This document shows positions 8,118-16,850 of a DNA stretch of 64,000 bases, piece by piece. The notes under the pieces are model-generated. The model saw nothing but the letters and a program-made list of their open reading frames with translations, was not told where the DNA came from and did no database searches. The stretch is taken from positions 62,001 through 126,000 of the forward strand of contig NZ_CANNDO010000003.1 in assembly GCF_947503385.1 (NCBI RefSeq). Direction: 5' to 3'. A program made the translations under genes and the position numbers. The DNA is from an uncultured Tateyamaria sp. (GTDB lineage: Bacteria > Pseudomonadota > Alphaproteobacteria > Rhodobacterales > Rhodobacteraceae). How positions within the stretch are numbered: the stretch's first letter is position 1; the number at the start of each line of letters is the position of its first letter.

Positions 8118-9398
8118 TCAGGAGCGCGCCTCCAGCGCGTCTTCCAAGGTGCGCAACCCCGTCTTGGGTGCTTGCACCAACACCGACATGTTGCCGGGCT
8201 TGTGCTCGTTGCGGAGCATCTTCATGTGGGCCTGCGGCAAGTCATCCCAATCGAACACCTCGGACATGCACGGATCCAGCCGACGCTCCACCATCAGGTG
8301 GTTCGCAGCCGACGCCTGTTGCAGGTGCGCAAAGTGGCTGCCCTGCAAACGCTTCTGGTGCATCCACATATATCTGACGTCAAAGGTGCAATTGAACCCG
8401 GTGGTGCCTGCACAGATCACAACCATGCCGCCCTTTTTGCAAACAAAGGTGGACACAGGGAACGTCGCCTCGCCGGGATGTTCGAACACCATATCCACAT
8501 TGTTGCCCTTGCCGGTGATGTCCCAGATCGCCTTGCCGAACTTGCGCGCCTCTTTGAACCAGTCCGCATATTCAGGCGTGTTCACCGTGGGCAGTTGCCC
8601 CCAGCAATTGAAATCCTTGCGGTTCAGGACACCTTTGGCACCGAGGTCCATGACAAAGTCACGCTTGCTCTCGTCACTGATCACACCGATCGCATTGGCG
8701 CCTGCGGTGTTGATCAACTGGATCGCATAGGACCCCAGACCACCCGAAGCGCCCCAGACCAGCACGTTCTGGCCCGGTTTCAGGTCATGCGGTTCGTGAC
8801 CAAACAACATCCGGTATGCCGTGGCGAGTGTCAGCGTGTAGCACGCGCTCTCTTCCCATGTCAGATGTTTGGGCCGCGGCATCAGTTGCTGCGCCTGCAC
8901 GTTGGTAAATTGGGCAAAGGAGCCGTCGGGCGTCTCGTAGCCCCAGATACGCTGGCTGGGCGAATACATTGGATCGCCACCATTACAGTGTTCGTCGTCG
9001 CCGTCGTCCTGATTGCAGTGGATCACGACCTCGTCGCCGACCTTCCAGCGTTTGACCTTGTCGCCCACCGCCCACACGATGCCCGACGCATCGGAACCGG
9101 CGATGTGGTATGGCTGTTTGTGCCCGTCAAACGGGCTGATCGGCTGGCCCAAAGCCGCCCAAACACCGTTATAATTCACGCCTGCGGCCATCACGAGCAC
9201 CAGCACCTCGTGACTGTCCAGCACGGGCACGTCCACCACTTCCAACTGCATCGCGGTATCGGGTTCACCGTGACGCTCGCGGCGGATGGCCCATGCGTAC
9301 ATTTGCTTGGGCACGTAGCCCATGGGCGGCATCTCCCCCATTTCATAGAGGTCTTTTTCCGGTGCGTCGTAGGACGCGATGCTGGTGTCGAGTGCCAT
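8118..9398 (-). CDS. ccr: Crotonyl-CoA carboxylase/reductase
   Basis: 426 residues, the usual size. The enzyme converts crotonyl-CoA, CO2 and NADPH to ethylmalonyl-CoA, the signature step of the ethylmalonyl-CoA pathway for acetyl-CoA assimilation without isocitrate lyase. It is a medium-chain dehydrogenase/reductase: YAWAIRRERHGEP near the N-terminus, GVNYNGVWAALGQPIS, and the Rossmann motif WGASGGLGSYAIQL at about residue 215. The ATG at 9398 is preceded by GGAGG; six upstream codons in frame are not needed. A strong terminator follows. Its partner ethylmalonyl-CoA mutase lies 2.2 kb away on the opposite strand, and mch and mcl2 occur at 23-25.6 kb, so most of the specific pathway is in this window. 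Confidence 0.96.
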   Translation of the reverse strand: MALDTSIASYDAPEKDLYEMGEMPPMGYVPKQMYAWAIRRERHGEPDTAMQLEVVDVPVLDSHEVLVLVMAAGVNYNGVWAALGQPISPFDGHKQPYHIAGSDASGIVWAVGDKVKRWKVGDEVVIHCNQDDGDDEHCNGGDPMYSPSQRIWGYETPDGSFAQFTNVQAQQLMPRPKHLTWEESACYTLTLATAYRMLFGHEPHDLKPGQNVLVWGASGGLGSYAIQLINTAGANAIGVISDESKRDFVMDLGAKGVLNRKDFNCWGQLPTVNTPEYADWFKEARKFGKAIWDITGKGNNVDMVFEHPGEATFPVSTFVCKKGGMVVICAGTTGFNCTFDVRYMWMHQKRLQGSHFAHLQQASAANHLMVERRLDPCMSEVFDWDDLPQAHMKMLRNEHKPGNMSVLVQAPKTGLRTLEDALEARS

Positions 9399-9511
9399 TG
9401 CAGCCTCCATAGCCAATATTTTTCCGCCGCAGCGCAGAATCGATGCGGTATTTGCCGTGGATATGGCTCAAAACGAAAGAAAGCAACACGAAAAAGTCTG
9501 ATTTTGTAATT

Positions 9512-10888
9512 TTATGACTTTGCGGTCGCAGCATTTTCGACGTCGGGCGCGATCCGGATGCTGTTGGCGTAATATTGCAATAGCGGCTGTTCCGCCGCGA
9601 CCATGACCCAATGATCGTCGTCCTTGATGATCATGCCACGCGTGTGCATCCGCTTTAGCGCCGCGTTCACAAAGCCCGGAAAACTGTCGCGGGACACACG
9701 GGGACGGGTGCCGATTGTCAACCGAAACAGCGCCTCGGCCTCTTCCATCAACGCCGCCTTGCTCAACGGTCCCTGCGCGTGCAGAAACAAATGCGCCAGA
9801 AGCGGCACGCCAAAGACGGGCATCGACCGTTCCACCCGCTCTTTCAGCTCTGCCGCCAACAACTCGACCGCGCCCACATCTGGTTGCGCCCGCAAGGACA
9901 GCGGCTGACCAAAGCTGACACTGGCCGCACCAAACCCCATGTGCTTGCCCCGGATACGTTTCCAGAACATCTTGAGCGCAAAGCCCATGACCACGGAAAT
10001 GCGCGCCGGAAACCGGCGGTCCCCCCGTTGATGGGCCGCGATCAGCACACGGTCCTCCAATACGCGATCATAGTTGATCGCCACAGGCACAAAGACGATA
10101 TCGCGGCCTTCAGGGTCGTAGGCGTCGATCACATATGACAGCAGCCCCATCTTGAACGGCTTGAGCGTGCCATCGACGCTCAACCCGCCTTCGGGAAAAA
10201 TCGCCTGAGTCACGCCACCTTCGGTCGCAAGTTGCACATATCGGGCCAGCACCTTTCGATACAGTTGCCCGCGCGATTTGCGGCGAATGAAATAGGCCCC
10301 CATGGATTTGATCAACCGGCTGAGCGGCCAGACCCGCGCCCATTCCCCAACCGCATAGCTGAGCGCAGAGGCGCGCGCGGCCAGATAGGTCACCAGCACA
10401 TAGTCCATGTTGCTGCGGTGGTTCATCACAAAGACCACCGTTGCATCGCTGGGAATATCCTTGAGATGCGCAGTGTTCTGCGTGGCCGTGTGTACCGTAT
10501 ACAGTGAGTTGGCAAGCCAGCGCGCGGCGCGAATGCCAAAGCCGAAATAGGCAAAGGCGGAAAAGCTGGGCACGATTTCCCGCGCATAGCGCCGCGCCAT
10601 CTGAAACGCCACGTCTTCGCGGACGTCATTTTCCTTGGCATGGACCACAATGGCCTGACTGACCTCCGGATCGTAGATCAGCCGCTGGATCATGTCGTGG
10701 CGGCGGGCCAGCTTGAACGGCTCAATCGGCACCGTCAGCCGTTCATTCAGCCGTGCCACGGCCCGCTCCAGCCTGCGGCGAAAGAACCAGCGGACGGATG
10801 GAAACAAAAAGTGCGACGCAAAGGTGACCGCGGCAAACAGCACGATCAGCACAAAAAACCACAGAGGAAGTTCAACGGTTTGCCACAT
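9512..10888 (-). CDS. PlsB-like glycerol-3-phosphate/lysophosphatidate acyltransferase
   Basis: 458 residues from ATG 10888. An N-terminal transmembrane segment (LPLWFFVLIVLFAAVTFA) is followed by an acyltransferase domain with the HX4D catalytic motif in VMNHRSNMDYVLV (about residue 155), GAYFIRR, and the phosphate-binding IFPEGGLSVDGT motif. These resemble PlsB more than PlsC: HRSNMDY and FFIRR-type blocks, and length. It is much shorter than enterobacterial PlsB (about 800), so the exact acyl acceptor is uncertain. It lies 113 bp upstream of ccr on the same strand, an association with the ethylmalonyl-CoA locus that I recall from other Rhodobacterales. No clear ribosome-binding site precedes the chosen start. 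Confidence 0.8.
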   Translation of the reverse strand: MWQTVELPLWFFVLIVLFAAVTFASHFLFPSVRWFFRRRLERAVARLNERLTVPIEPFKLARRHDMIQRLIYDPEVSQAIVVHAKENDVREDVAFQMARRYAREIVPSFSAFAYFGFGIRAARWLANSLYTVHTATQNTAHLKDIPSDATVVFVMNHRSNMDYVLVTYLAARASALSYAVGEWARVWPLSRLIKSMGAYFIRRKSRGQLYRKVLARYVQLATEGGVTQAIFPEGGLSVDGTLKPFKMGLLSYVIDAYDPEGRDIVFVPVAINYDRVLEDRVLIAAHQRGDRRFPARISVVMGFALKMFWKRIRGKHMGFGAASVSFGQPLSLRAQPDVGAVELLAAELKERVERSMPVFGVPLLAHLFLHAQGPLSKAALMEEAEALFRLTIGTRPRVSRDSFPGFVNAALKRMHTRGMIIKDDDHWVMVAAEQPLLQYYANSIRIAPDVENAATAKS

Positions 10889-10973
10889 GGCGCAACACTT
10901 GCAGGCGTATGGGCGCGGGACAACACGTAACTTTGCGCTGGCAGCCCGTGCGCCGTCGGCGCAACATAGTGGC

Positions 10974-11375
10974 ATGTATGATGGCGACAGTTTCTTTACC
11001 CTCGGGGTGGCGGGTCAGATTGGTTTGCTGATCTTGTCTTTGGTTATGGCGGCGGCAGCGTTGGGTGTGACGCGGCTGATGACATTTCACCGCCCCCTGA
11101 TATTGCGCCCCTTTATTTGGGGGGTGCTGTTCATCAGCTTTATCTGGCTGTCGCCCCAAGGCTACTATACCTATTACCGTCTGATCTTTGACGGGTTGCC
11201 CGCACAGTCGGTGATCAAGGCCCCGCCCCGCCCCGAAGAATTGCTGGCCTACATGACCTTTACCGGAGACGCGACATTGTCGGCACATTCCGTGGGTGTG
11301 CTTGGATGGTTGATGCTGGGTGTGGCGATGCTGCCCCGGCGCAAGACACAGCGTCCTGCCCCTCCCCAAGTTTGA
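10974..11375 (+). CDS. Small conserved membrane protein of the ethylmalonyl-CoA locus
   Basis: 133 residues with three likely transmembrane segments (about residues 10-32, 43-62 and 106-124) and no recognisable domain. The ATG at 10974 (MYDGDSFF) is the first plausible start after the divergently oriented acyltransferase gene, 85 bp away. The C-terminus is basic and proline-rich. It precedes the tandem repeat and the mutase gene on the same strand, so it may share regulation with ecm. The function is unknown. Confidence 0.7.
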   Translation: MYDGDSFFTLGVAGQIGLLILSLVMAAAALGVTRLMTFHRPLILRPFIWGVLFISFIWLSPQGYYTYYRLIFDGLPAQSVIKAPPRPEELLAYMTFTGDATLSAHSVGVLGWLMLGVAMLPRRKTQRPAPPQV

Positions 11376-11386
11376 TCCCACCGATT

Positions 11387-11486
11387 AGAAATGCCGACGC
11401 TGTTTGCAAGCGCAGGAGAAATGCCGACGCCGTTTGCAAGCGCGGCAGAAATGCCGACGCCGTTTGCAAGCGCGGCAGAAATGCCG
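11387..11486. repeat. 30-bp tandem repeat, three full copies plus a 10-bp partial copy, each with TTTGCAA
   Basis: Units span 11387-11416, 11417-11446 and 11447-11476, with a partial unit AGAAATGCCG at 11477-11486. Units 2 and 3 are identical; unit 1 differs at two positions. Each contains a TTTGCAA motif (11403-11409, 11433-11439, 11463-11469), so the motifs recur every 30 bp, close to three helical turns, just upstream of the likely ecm promoter. TTTGCAA-type motifs are bound by RamB/PccR (ScfR-type) regulators of short-chain acyl-CoA metabolism. Confidence 0.9.
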
Positions 11487-11498
11487 CGACGCAGCGGA

Positions 11499-11528
11499 TT
11501 GACGGAGAGACAAAGTTTCGTTTATCAC
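11499..11528 (+). promoter_or_regulatory. ecm: Candidate sigma-70 promoter of ecm
   Basis: TTGACG (11499-11504) and TATCAC (11523-11528) are separated by 18 bp, 45 bp upstream of the mutase ATG and 12 bp downstream of the last tandem-repeat unit. A second possible -10, TATAAC, lies at 11532-11537. This is predicted by eye only. Confidence 0.4.
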
Positions 11529-11572
11529 GCCTATAACGCAATTTTCTTGCTCAGATGATTCACGAGGCCGCC

Positions 11573-13534
11573 ATGACCCAGAAAGACCGCCCCTGGCTGA
11601 TCCGCACCTATGCTGGCCATTCCACCGCTGCCGCATCCAATGCGCTGTACCGGGCAAACCTCGCCAAAGGACAGACCGGCCTCAGCGTGGCCTTCGATCT
11701 GCCAACGCAGACCGGATATGACAGCGACCACGTTCTGGCACGGGGCGAAGTGGGCAAAGTCGGCGTTCCGGTCGCGCATTTGGGCGATATGCGCACCCTG
11801 TTTTCGGAGATCCCTCTGGAACAGATGAACACGTCAATGACGATCAACGCGACTGCCCCATGGCTGCTTGCGCTCTATATCGCTGTGGCCGAGGAACAGG
11901 GCGCAGACGTGTCAGCACTGCAAGGCACCGTACAAAATGACCTGATCAAGGAATACCTGAGCCGCGGCACCTATATTTGCCCGCCGGAACCCAGCCTTCG
12001 GATGATCGCGGATGTGGCCGAATACTGCTATTCCAATCTGCCCAAATGGAACCCGATGAACGTCTGTTCCTATCACCTGCAAGAGGCGGGTGCGACGCCA
12101 GAACAGGAATTGGCCTTTGCTCTGGCGACCGCCACTGCGGTGCTGGACGCTCTGAAACCCCGCATCGCGCCGGAGGATTTTCCGGCCGTGGTCGGGCGCA
12201 TTTCCTTCTTTGTGAATGCGGGTATCCGGTTTGTGACCGAGATGTGCAAAATGCGCGCCTTTGTCGATTTGTGGGACGAGATTTGCGAAACACGCTATGG
12301 CGTGACCGATCCAAAATTTCGCCGTTTCCGCTATGGCGTTCAAGTCAATTCGCTTGGCCTGACCGAACAGCAGCCAGAAAACAACGTCTACCGTATTCTG
12401 ATCGAAATGCTGGCCGTCACCCTGTCGAAGAAAGCCCGCGCCCGCGCCGTGCAATTGCCCGCGTGGAACGAAGCGCTTGGCCTGCCGCGCCCGTGGGATC
12501 AGCAATGGTCGATGCGGATGCAGCAGATTATGGCCTACGAGACCGACTTGCTGGAATTTGACGATCTGTTTGACGGCAACCCGGCAGTCGACGCCAAGGT
12601 CGAAGCGCTCAAGGACGGCGCGCGCCATGAATTGGCCAGCCTCGATGCAATGGGCGGAGCAATTGCGGCAATTGACTATATGAAAGGGCAATTGGTGCAA
12701 TCCAATGCCGACCGCCTTGGTCGGATCGAAAAGGGTGAAACGGTTGTCGTCGGCGTGAACAAATATCAGGCGGGCGAGCCGTCGCCGCTAATGACAGGTG
12801 ATGGCGGTATCATGGTTGTGGACCCTGCGGTCGAAGCCGAACAGATTTCGCGGCTGGATGCATGGCGCGCTGCACGCGACAGCGATGCGGTGGCCAAAGC
12901 ATTGGCCGATCTGCGCGCGGCAGCCGCTGCGGGCGAGAACGTCATGCCTGCCTCTATTGCCTGCGCCCGCGCCGGCGTAACAACGGGCGAATGGGCCGCA
13001 CAGATGCGCGCCGTTCACGGAGAATATCGTGGTCCCACTGGCGTTTCGTCTGGCAGGTCGAACAAGACCGAAGGGCTGGATGACCTGCGCGACGCCGTGG
13101 ACGCGGTCAGTGACCGTTTGGGGCGGCGGCTGAAATTCCTTGTTGGCAAGCCGGGTCTTGATGGTCATTCGAATGGGGCTGAACAGATTGCTGTGCGCGC
13201 GCGCGATTGCGGCATGGACATCGCCTATGAAGGCATCCGCCTCACCCCCGAAGAGATCGTGGCGGCGGCACGTGACGACGCAGCCCACGTGGTGGGCCTC
13301 TCCATCCTGTCAGGAAGTCATATCCCATTGGTCGAGGATCTGATGCAGCGGATGCAGGCCGAAGGTTTGGGCCACATTCCTGTCATTGTCGGCGGCATTA
13401 TTCCGGATGAAGATGCCCAAAGACTGCGCGCCTTTGGCGTGGCGCGCGTCTATACGCCAAAAGATTTCGAATTGAACATGATCATGATGGATATCGTGAC
13501 ATTGGCTGATCCGACGGCAGTTGCGGCGGAATAA
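11573..13534 (+). CDS. ecm: Ethylmalonyl-CoA mutase, B12-dependent (MeaA)
   Basis: 653 residues. It rearranges (2R)-ethylmalonyl-CoA to (2S)-methylsuccinyl-CoA with adenosylcobalamin. The N-terminal substrate-binding barrel begins WLIRTYAGHSTAAASN, and the C-terminal cobalamin domain has the base-off motif LDGHSNG (DXHXXG) near residue 530, with GLSILSGSH and VIVGGIIPDED further on. A protein of this length with both domains on one chain is typical of MeaA/Ecm rather than the heavier methylmalonyl-CoA mutases. The ATG at 11573 follows GAGGCCGCC; an in-frame ATG six codons earlier is less likely. A TTTGCAA tandem repeat precedes the promoter. Confidence 0.95.
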   Translation: MTQKDRPWLIRTYAGHSTAAASNALYRANLAKGQTGLSVAFDLPTQTGYDSDHVLARGEVGKVGVPVAHLGDMRTLFSEIPLEQMNTSMTINATAPWLLALYIAVAEEQGADVSALQGTVQNDLIKEYLSRGTYICPPEPSLRMIADVAEYCYSNLPKWNPMNVCSYHLQEAGATPEQELAFALATATAVLDALKPRIAPEDFPAVVGRISFFVNAGIRFVTEMCKMRAFVDLWDEICETRYGVTDPKFRRFRYGVQVNSLGLTEQQPENNVYRILIEMLAVTLSKKARARAVQLPAWNEALGLPRPWDQQWSMRMQQIMAYETDLLEFDDLFDGNPAVDAKVEALKDGARHELASLDAMGGAIAAIDYMKGQLVQSNADRLGRIEKGETVVVGVNKYQAGEPSPLMTGDGGIMVVDPAVEAEQISRLDAWRAARDSDAVAKALADLRAAAAAGENVMPASIACARAGVTTGEWAAQMRAVHGEYRGPTGVSSGRSNKTEGLDDLRDAVDAVSDRLGRRLKFLVGKPGLDGHSNGAEQIAVRARDCGMDIAYEGIRLTPEEIVAAARDDAAHVVGLSILSGSHIPLVEDLMQRMQAEGLGHIPVIVGGIIPDEDAQRLRAFGVARVYTPKDFELNMIMMDIVTLADPTAVAAE

Positions 13535-13715
13535 TCCTATTTAAAGTGCCCGCCTGAGTTCAGCAAATTTCGCGTCAGAGTTACATCCGTTCGCGCAGCG
13601 GTGGCAATCGGCTGTTTTTTGCCGACCTTGACACAAATGCGGACGGCCAACCCATTGCTTGTAGCGCATTTATTCTCGTATTGGATAAAAACCACTCAGA
13701 ATTAGGAATAAAAGA

Positions 13716-14033
13716 ATGGCCAAGAGTCTCGAAAAGATGTCCCATCAGGAGCTTGAAAAATTGCGTACAGATGTGGACGCCGCTTTGATGGCTGCAAAGA
13801 AACGGGATAAAAAGGAGGCGCGCAAAGCTGCAGAAGCCGCAGCAGCGGAATATGGCTTTACGCTGGCGGAATTGATGGGCGGCTCTGGCGGCAAATCTTC
13901 TGGCAAGGGCGGTGTTGCCAAATACGCCAACCCCGAAAACCCATCGCAAACCTGGACTGGCAAAGGCCGCCAGCCGAAATGGTACAAGGATGCAATGGCT
14001 GCGGGCACCGATCCCGCAACGCTTGAGGTCTGA
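13716..14033 (+). CDS. H-NS family nucleoid-associated protein
   Basis: 105 residues with the H-NS/HvrA layout: an N-terminal coiled-coil oligomerisation region ([20 protein letters not shown] through [12 protein letters not shown]), a Gly/Lys-rich linker, and the C-terminal DNA-binding core [20 protein letters not shown]. In Rhodobacter the relative HvrA/Spb modulates photosynthesis and nitrogen genes and binds AT-rich DNA. The 180-bp upstream gap is relatively AT-rich (AAAACCACTCAGAATTAGG), which would suit autoregulation. It is 46 bp upstream of deoD but has no obvious functional link to it. Confidence 0.92.
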   Translation: MAKSLEKMSHQELEKLRTDVDAALMAAKKRDKKEARKAAEAAAAEYGFTLAELMGGSGGKSSGKGGVAKYANPENPSQTWTGKGRQPKWYKDAMAAGTDPATLEV

Positions 14034-14079
14034 TCCCCAGTCAGGCTACCAGTCACTCGACACCAATCAGGAGAGTGAC

Positions 14080-14784
14080 ATGACCGTCCATATCGGGGCC
14101 GCGCCCGGCCAAATCGCTGAAACCGTTTTGATGCCGGGCGACCCCTACCGCGCGCGTTGGGCCGCCGAGACCTTTCTTGACGGGGCGGAGCTGGTCAACG
14201 AAGTGCGCGGCATGTTGGGGTTTACCGGCACATGGCGCGGCAACCGGGTCACCATTCAGGGGTCCGGCATGGGAATGCCGTCCCTGTCCATCTACGCCAA
14301 CGAATTGATGGCGGAGTACGGCGCGCAGACGCTGATCCGTATCGGGTCCTGTGGCGGGATGCAGGCGCATGTCGGTATTCGCGATGTGATTATCGCGATG
14401 ACAGCCTCCACGATCACCTCACCCTCCTCGGGCATATTCCGCGAAGTGAACTATGCACCGTGTGCAGACTACGGCCTGCTGAAGGCCGCCGTCGCGGCGG
14501 CAGATGCCAAAGGCACCAAGACGCATGTGGGTGGGATTTATTCGTCTGACGTATTCTACGCCGAGCGCCCCGATCTCGACGAACAAATGGTGCGACATGG
14601 TATTCTGGGGGTCGAGATGGAGGCCGCAGAGCTTTATACCCTTGCCGCGCGGCATGGACGTCGGGCGCTGGCTGTGCTGACGGTCAGCGACCACCTCCAG
14701 ACCGGCGAGGCATTGCCATCGGAAGATCGCGAGCGGAGCTTTGGCGATATGGTCGAAATTGCCCTGGAAGCGGCGTTTGCCTGA
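14080..14784 (+). CDS. deoD: Purine-nucleoside phosphorylase, DeoD type
   Basis: 234 residues, the usual length for the hexameric PNP class. It cleaves purine (deoxy)nucleosides with phosphate to free base and (deoxy)ribose-1-phosphate. Motifs visible are [10 protein letters not shown] near residue 20, the glycine-rich GSGMGMPS phosphate/ribose loop, RIGSCGGM, and VEMEAAELY with the substrate-contacting Glu residues. The ATG at 14080 follows AGGAG. The catalytic region near [19 protein letters not shown] carries the Asp that protonates the base. With the nucleoside-type ABC transporter at the window start it suggests nucleoside salvage, though the genes are 11 kb apart. Confidence 0.93.
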   Translation: MTVHIGAAPGQIAETVLMPGDPYRARWAAETFLDGAELVNEVRGMLGFTGTWRGNRVTIQGSGMGMPSLSIYANELMAEYGAQTLIRIGSCGGMQAHVGIRDVIIAMTASTITSPSSGIFREVNYAPCADYGLLKAAVAAADAKGTKTHVGGIYSSDVFYAERPDLDEQMVRHGILGVEMEAAELYTLAARHGRRALAVLTVSDHLQTGEALPSEDRERSFGDMVEIALEAAFA

Positions 14785-14970
14785 GGCGAAGTTCGTCTTG
14801 AGCACCGGGCCATTGGCCTAAATGCGGCCTCTGTGCGGCCCCCCGTCGCGGACATGTAAGATGCAGATAAACCCTTGGTTCGCGCCCACCCAAGTTGGGC
14901 GCGCGCCGACGCGTGTGGCAGTCCGACCCTTCGGGGAGGATTTTTTGGGGACAGAGACGGCAGGGGCGCT

Positions 14971-15822
14971 TTAGCCCATGCCGTGCGTCCGATCATAGGC
15001 GTTTTTGGGCGGCGATTGCCATCCGTGAAGCGTACCGGGGGCCGGTTGGAACACCTCAATCCTGAGCGGGTGGCACGGGGCCACATCGGACGTATGTTCT
15101 GACCCGCAATCACCACCGGGACATGCGCTGAGCGCACCCAAAAGGTCGATTTCCGCAAAGAATTCGATGTAGTCACCGGGGCGCACCGGGCTCGCCTTCA
15201 TAAAGTATTGACCGGTGTCGCGGGTGAAGCCCGTGCACATGAACACGTTCATGACGTCGTGCACCTGCATTTCGGCCTCGCGCAGTGGCAGGCCGGTATG
15301 CGCGCTGAGCGCGCGCGTCAGGTTGGAATGGCAACAATGGTGGTAATGGCCGCCTTGCAGCAGATTGCCGGTATATGGGTCACAGCGCGTGCCGATCACG
15401 TCATGCACACCGCCGCCAAAATCGTCGAACCCATACCAGTCGAGCGTATCGGTGGTGATCGTGGCCATCGGGCGCAAGAAGGGAAAACTGCTCCAGAGCC
15501 GGTCGCCGGTGTTTACATGTGTGCCGTGCAGGGCGCGGGTCTTGCCGGAATAGAACCGTTCGGAGAGGTCGTGCAGGTTCCACAGGTTCAAATCCCCAAC
15601 TTGCGGGCCATCGACGCTTGTGATGCGGAAAAAGCAGCCTGCCGGCACTTCGAAACACGCGGCCTCACGCGGGTCAGCTGTGACCACGCAAAGGGGTGTG
15701 GCTGTGGCGCGGGCCGCTGCATAAAGCGTCAGATCGGGCTGCGGCAATGTTTCGGGTGGATAGCAGATCACCGGGGCGATGGCGCGGCGGGCGTCGGCGT
15801 CGGCGTCGGACGGCTGGGTCAT
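14971..15822 (-). CDS. DUF1989 / urea carboxylase-associated family protein
   Basis: 283 residues of the DUF1989 family. Visible features are the core FFRITSVDGPQVGDLNLW, a GDRLWSSFPFLRPMATI segment, CHSNLTRAL and the conserved VHDVMNVFMCTG block. Family members are often encoded near urea carboxylase or aminomethyltransferase genes and are proposed to act in urea or pyrimidine degradation, but the reaction is unclear and no such partner is present here. It is the last gene of the long minus-strand block, 19 bp after a glycosyltransferase gene. The N-terminal 35 residues are low-complexity and the start is uncertain. Confidence 0.82.
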   Translation of the reverse strand: MTQPSDADADARRAIAPVICYPPETLPQPDLTLYAAARATATPLCVVTADPREAACFEVPAGCFFRITSVDGPQVGDLNLWNLHDLSERFYSGKTRALHGTHVNTGDRLWSSFPFLRPMATITTDTLDWYGFDDFGGGVHDVIGTRCDPYTGNLLQGGHYHHCCHSNLTRALSAHTGLPLREAEMQVHDVMNVFMCTGFTRDTGQYFMKASPVRPGDYIEFFAEIDLLGALSACPGGDCGSEHTSDVAPCHPLRIEVFQPAPGTLHGWQSPPKNAYDRTHGMG

Positions 15823-15841
15823 TGCGGGTCCTTTTCTGCGA

Positions 15842-16843
15842 TCATGTGCGCAGCAGTTTGCGCAGTTTGAATCCCGCGCGGGTCATTGCAACAAAGCCAC
15901 GTGGCGGGTCGGCGCGACTGACAAACACGCGCTCAAACTGCTCCATCACGGCCGCCGGCGCGAAAGGCGCCACGAGGCCCTTCCAGTCATAGGGGGCGGC
16001 ACTGCGCAAATCGCGCGCCTTTGCCAGAAAGTCGTCCGCATCGCGGTAAAGCGCGCCAGGGGCCGGGTGCAGGATCGTGCGGTGGTTGCCGTCTTTGCCC
16101 CCCTGCCACGCCAGCACGGGCCGGTCGTGGAACAGGAATTCGCAAATCGCGAGGCCAAAACTTTCACCTCGCTTGCGGGCGTGGATCATCGCGTCACAGG
16201 ACAGAATGAAATTCGATTTGTCGACCGGGTCGGTCACAGGATCACGGAACAGGACGCGGGGATGATCAATGAAAGGTGCCGTGTTAACGAACACACACCA
16301 TACATCTTCGTCCGTCAGCAACTGCGGCAGGGCCGATTTCACGAAATCCAGATCGAACGTGTCGTAGCCACCATAGCGGCCATAGACAAAAGCACCTTCG
16401 GGAATTCCCCAAGCGTCACGCTGCGACGTGCCCGGCGGCAAGGTGACAATGTGCGGTACGTGCGGATAGCGGCCCCCGGTGCAGTACAGCGCCAACCATT
16501 CGGACACGTATGCATAGCTGGCGCCATGCGGATCAAAGGCCTGAAACACCGCATGGATAGCGCTGGGTGTGTCGGGGCTGACCAGCCCGTCCTGCCCGCC
16601 ATATTTGATGAAATAGGTAAGGTCAGCACCGGACCCCGCGATGTCGCCCAACCGCTCGTATTCCGTCAGCGGAAAACGCGCGGCGAACTTGGCCACGATC
16701 CCTGCGTCCGTTTCCGCCTGGCCTTTTGGATAACACACCATCGCCTCGTGCCCGAGCAGGGCTTCGGCAAAATGAGCGTAGTCATAGATGGCCTGGGCCG
16801 TTCCGCGCAGGCCCAGGTCGTTGGCATGAAAAAGGATTTTCAC
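15842..16843 (-). CDS. Glycosyltransferase, GT-B fold (GT4-like)
   Basis: 333 residues beginning MKILFHANDLGLRGT, the usual beta-strand plus glycine-rich loop start of GT-B enzymes. The C-terminal half contains CDAMIHARKRGESFGLAICE, the donor-binding E-x7-E region of the GT4 family, followed by VLAWQGGKDGNH. Sugar donor and acceptor cannot be predicted. It begins 7 bp after the sdhB stop on the same strand, so it is presumably co-transcribed with succinate dehydrogenase, one of several glycan-related genes placed inside TCA operons in this window. Confidence 0.75.
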   Translation of the reverse strand: MKILFHANDLGLRGTAQAIYDYAHFAEALLGHEAMVCYPKGQAETDAGIVAKFAARFPLTEYERLGDIAGSGADLTYFIKYGGQDGLVSPDTPSAIHAVFQAFDPHGASYAYVSEWLALYCTGGRYPHVPHIVTLPPGTSQRDAWGIPEGAFVYGRYGGYDTFDLDFVKSALPQLLTDEDVWCVFVNTAPFIDHPRVLFRDPVTDPVDKSNFILSCDAMIHARKRGESFGLAICEFLFHDRPVLAWQGGKDGNHRTILHPAPGALYRDADDFLAKARDLRSAAPYDWKGLVAPFAPAAVMEQFERVFVSRADPPRGFVAMTRAGFKLRKLLRT

Positions 16844-16850
16844 GAAACCC

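Noticed and set aside
11387-11486. Peptide repeat NADAVCKRGR in the forward frame of the tandem repeat
   Set aside because: The unit length is divisible by three so every frame repeats; there is no start site, signal or continuing domain. A DNA-level role is more likely.
13600-13640. Possible terminator with TGTTTTTTG after ecm
   Set aside because: The T-run lies in the loop of a weak CGGC/GCCG pairing and not after the stem, so it does not fit a standard terminator.
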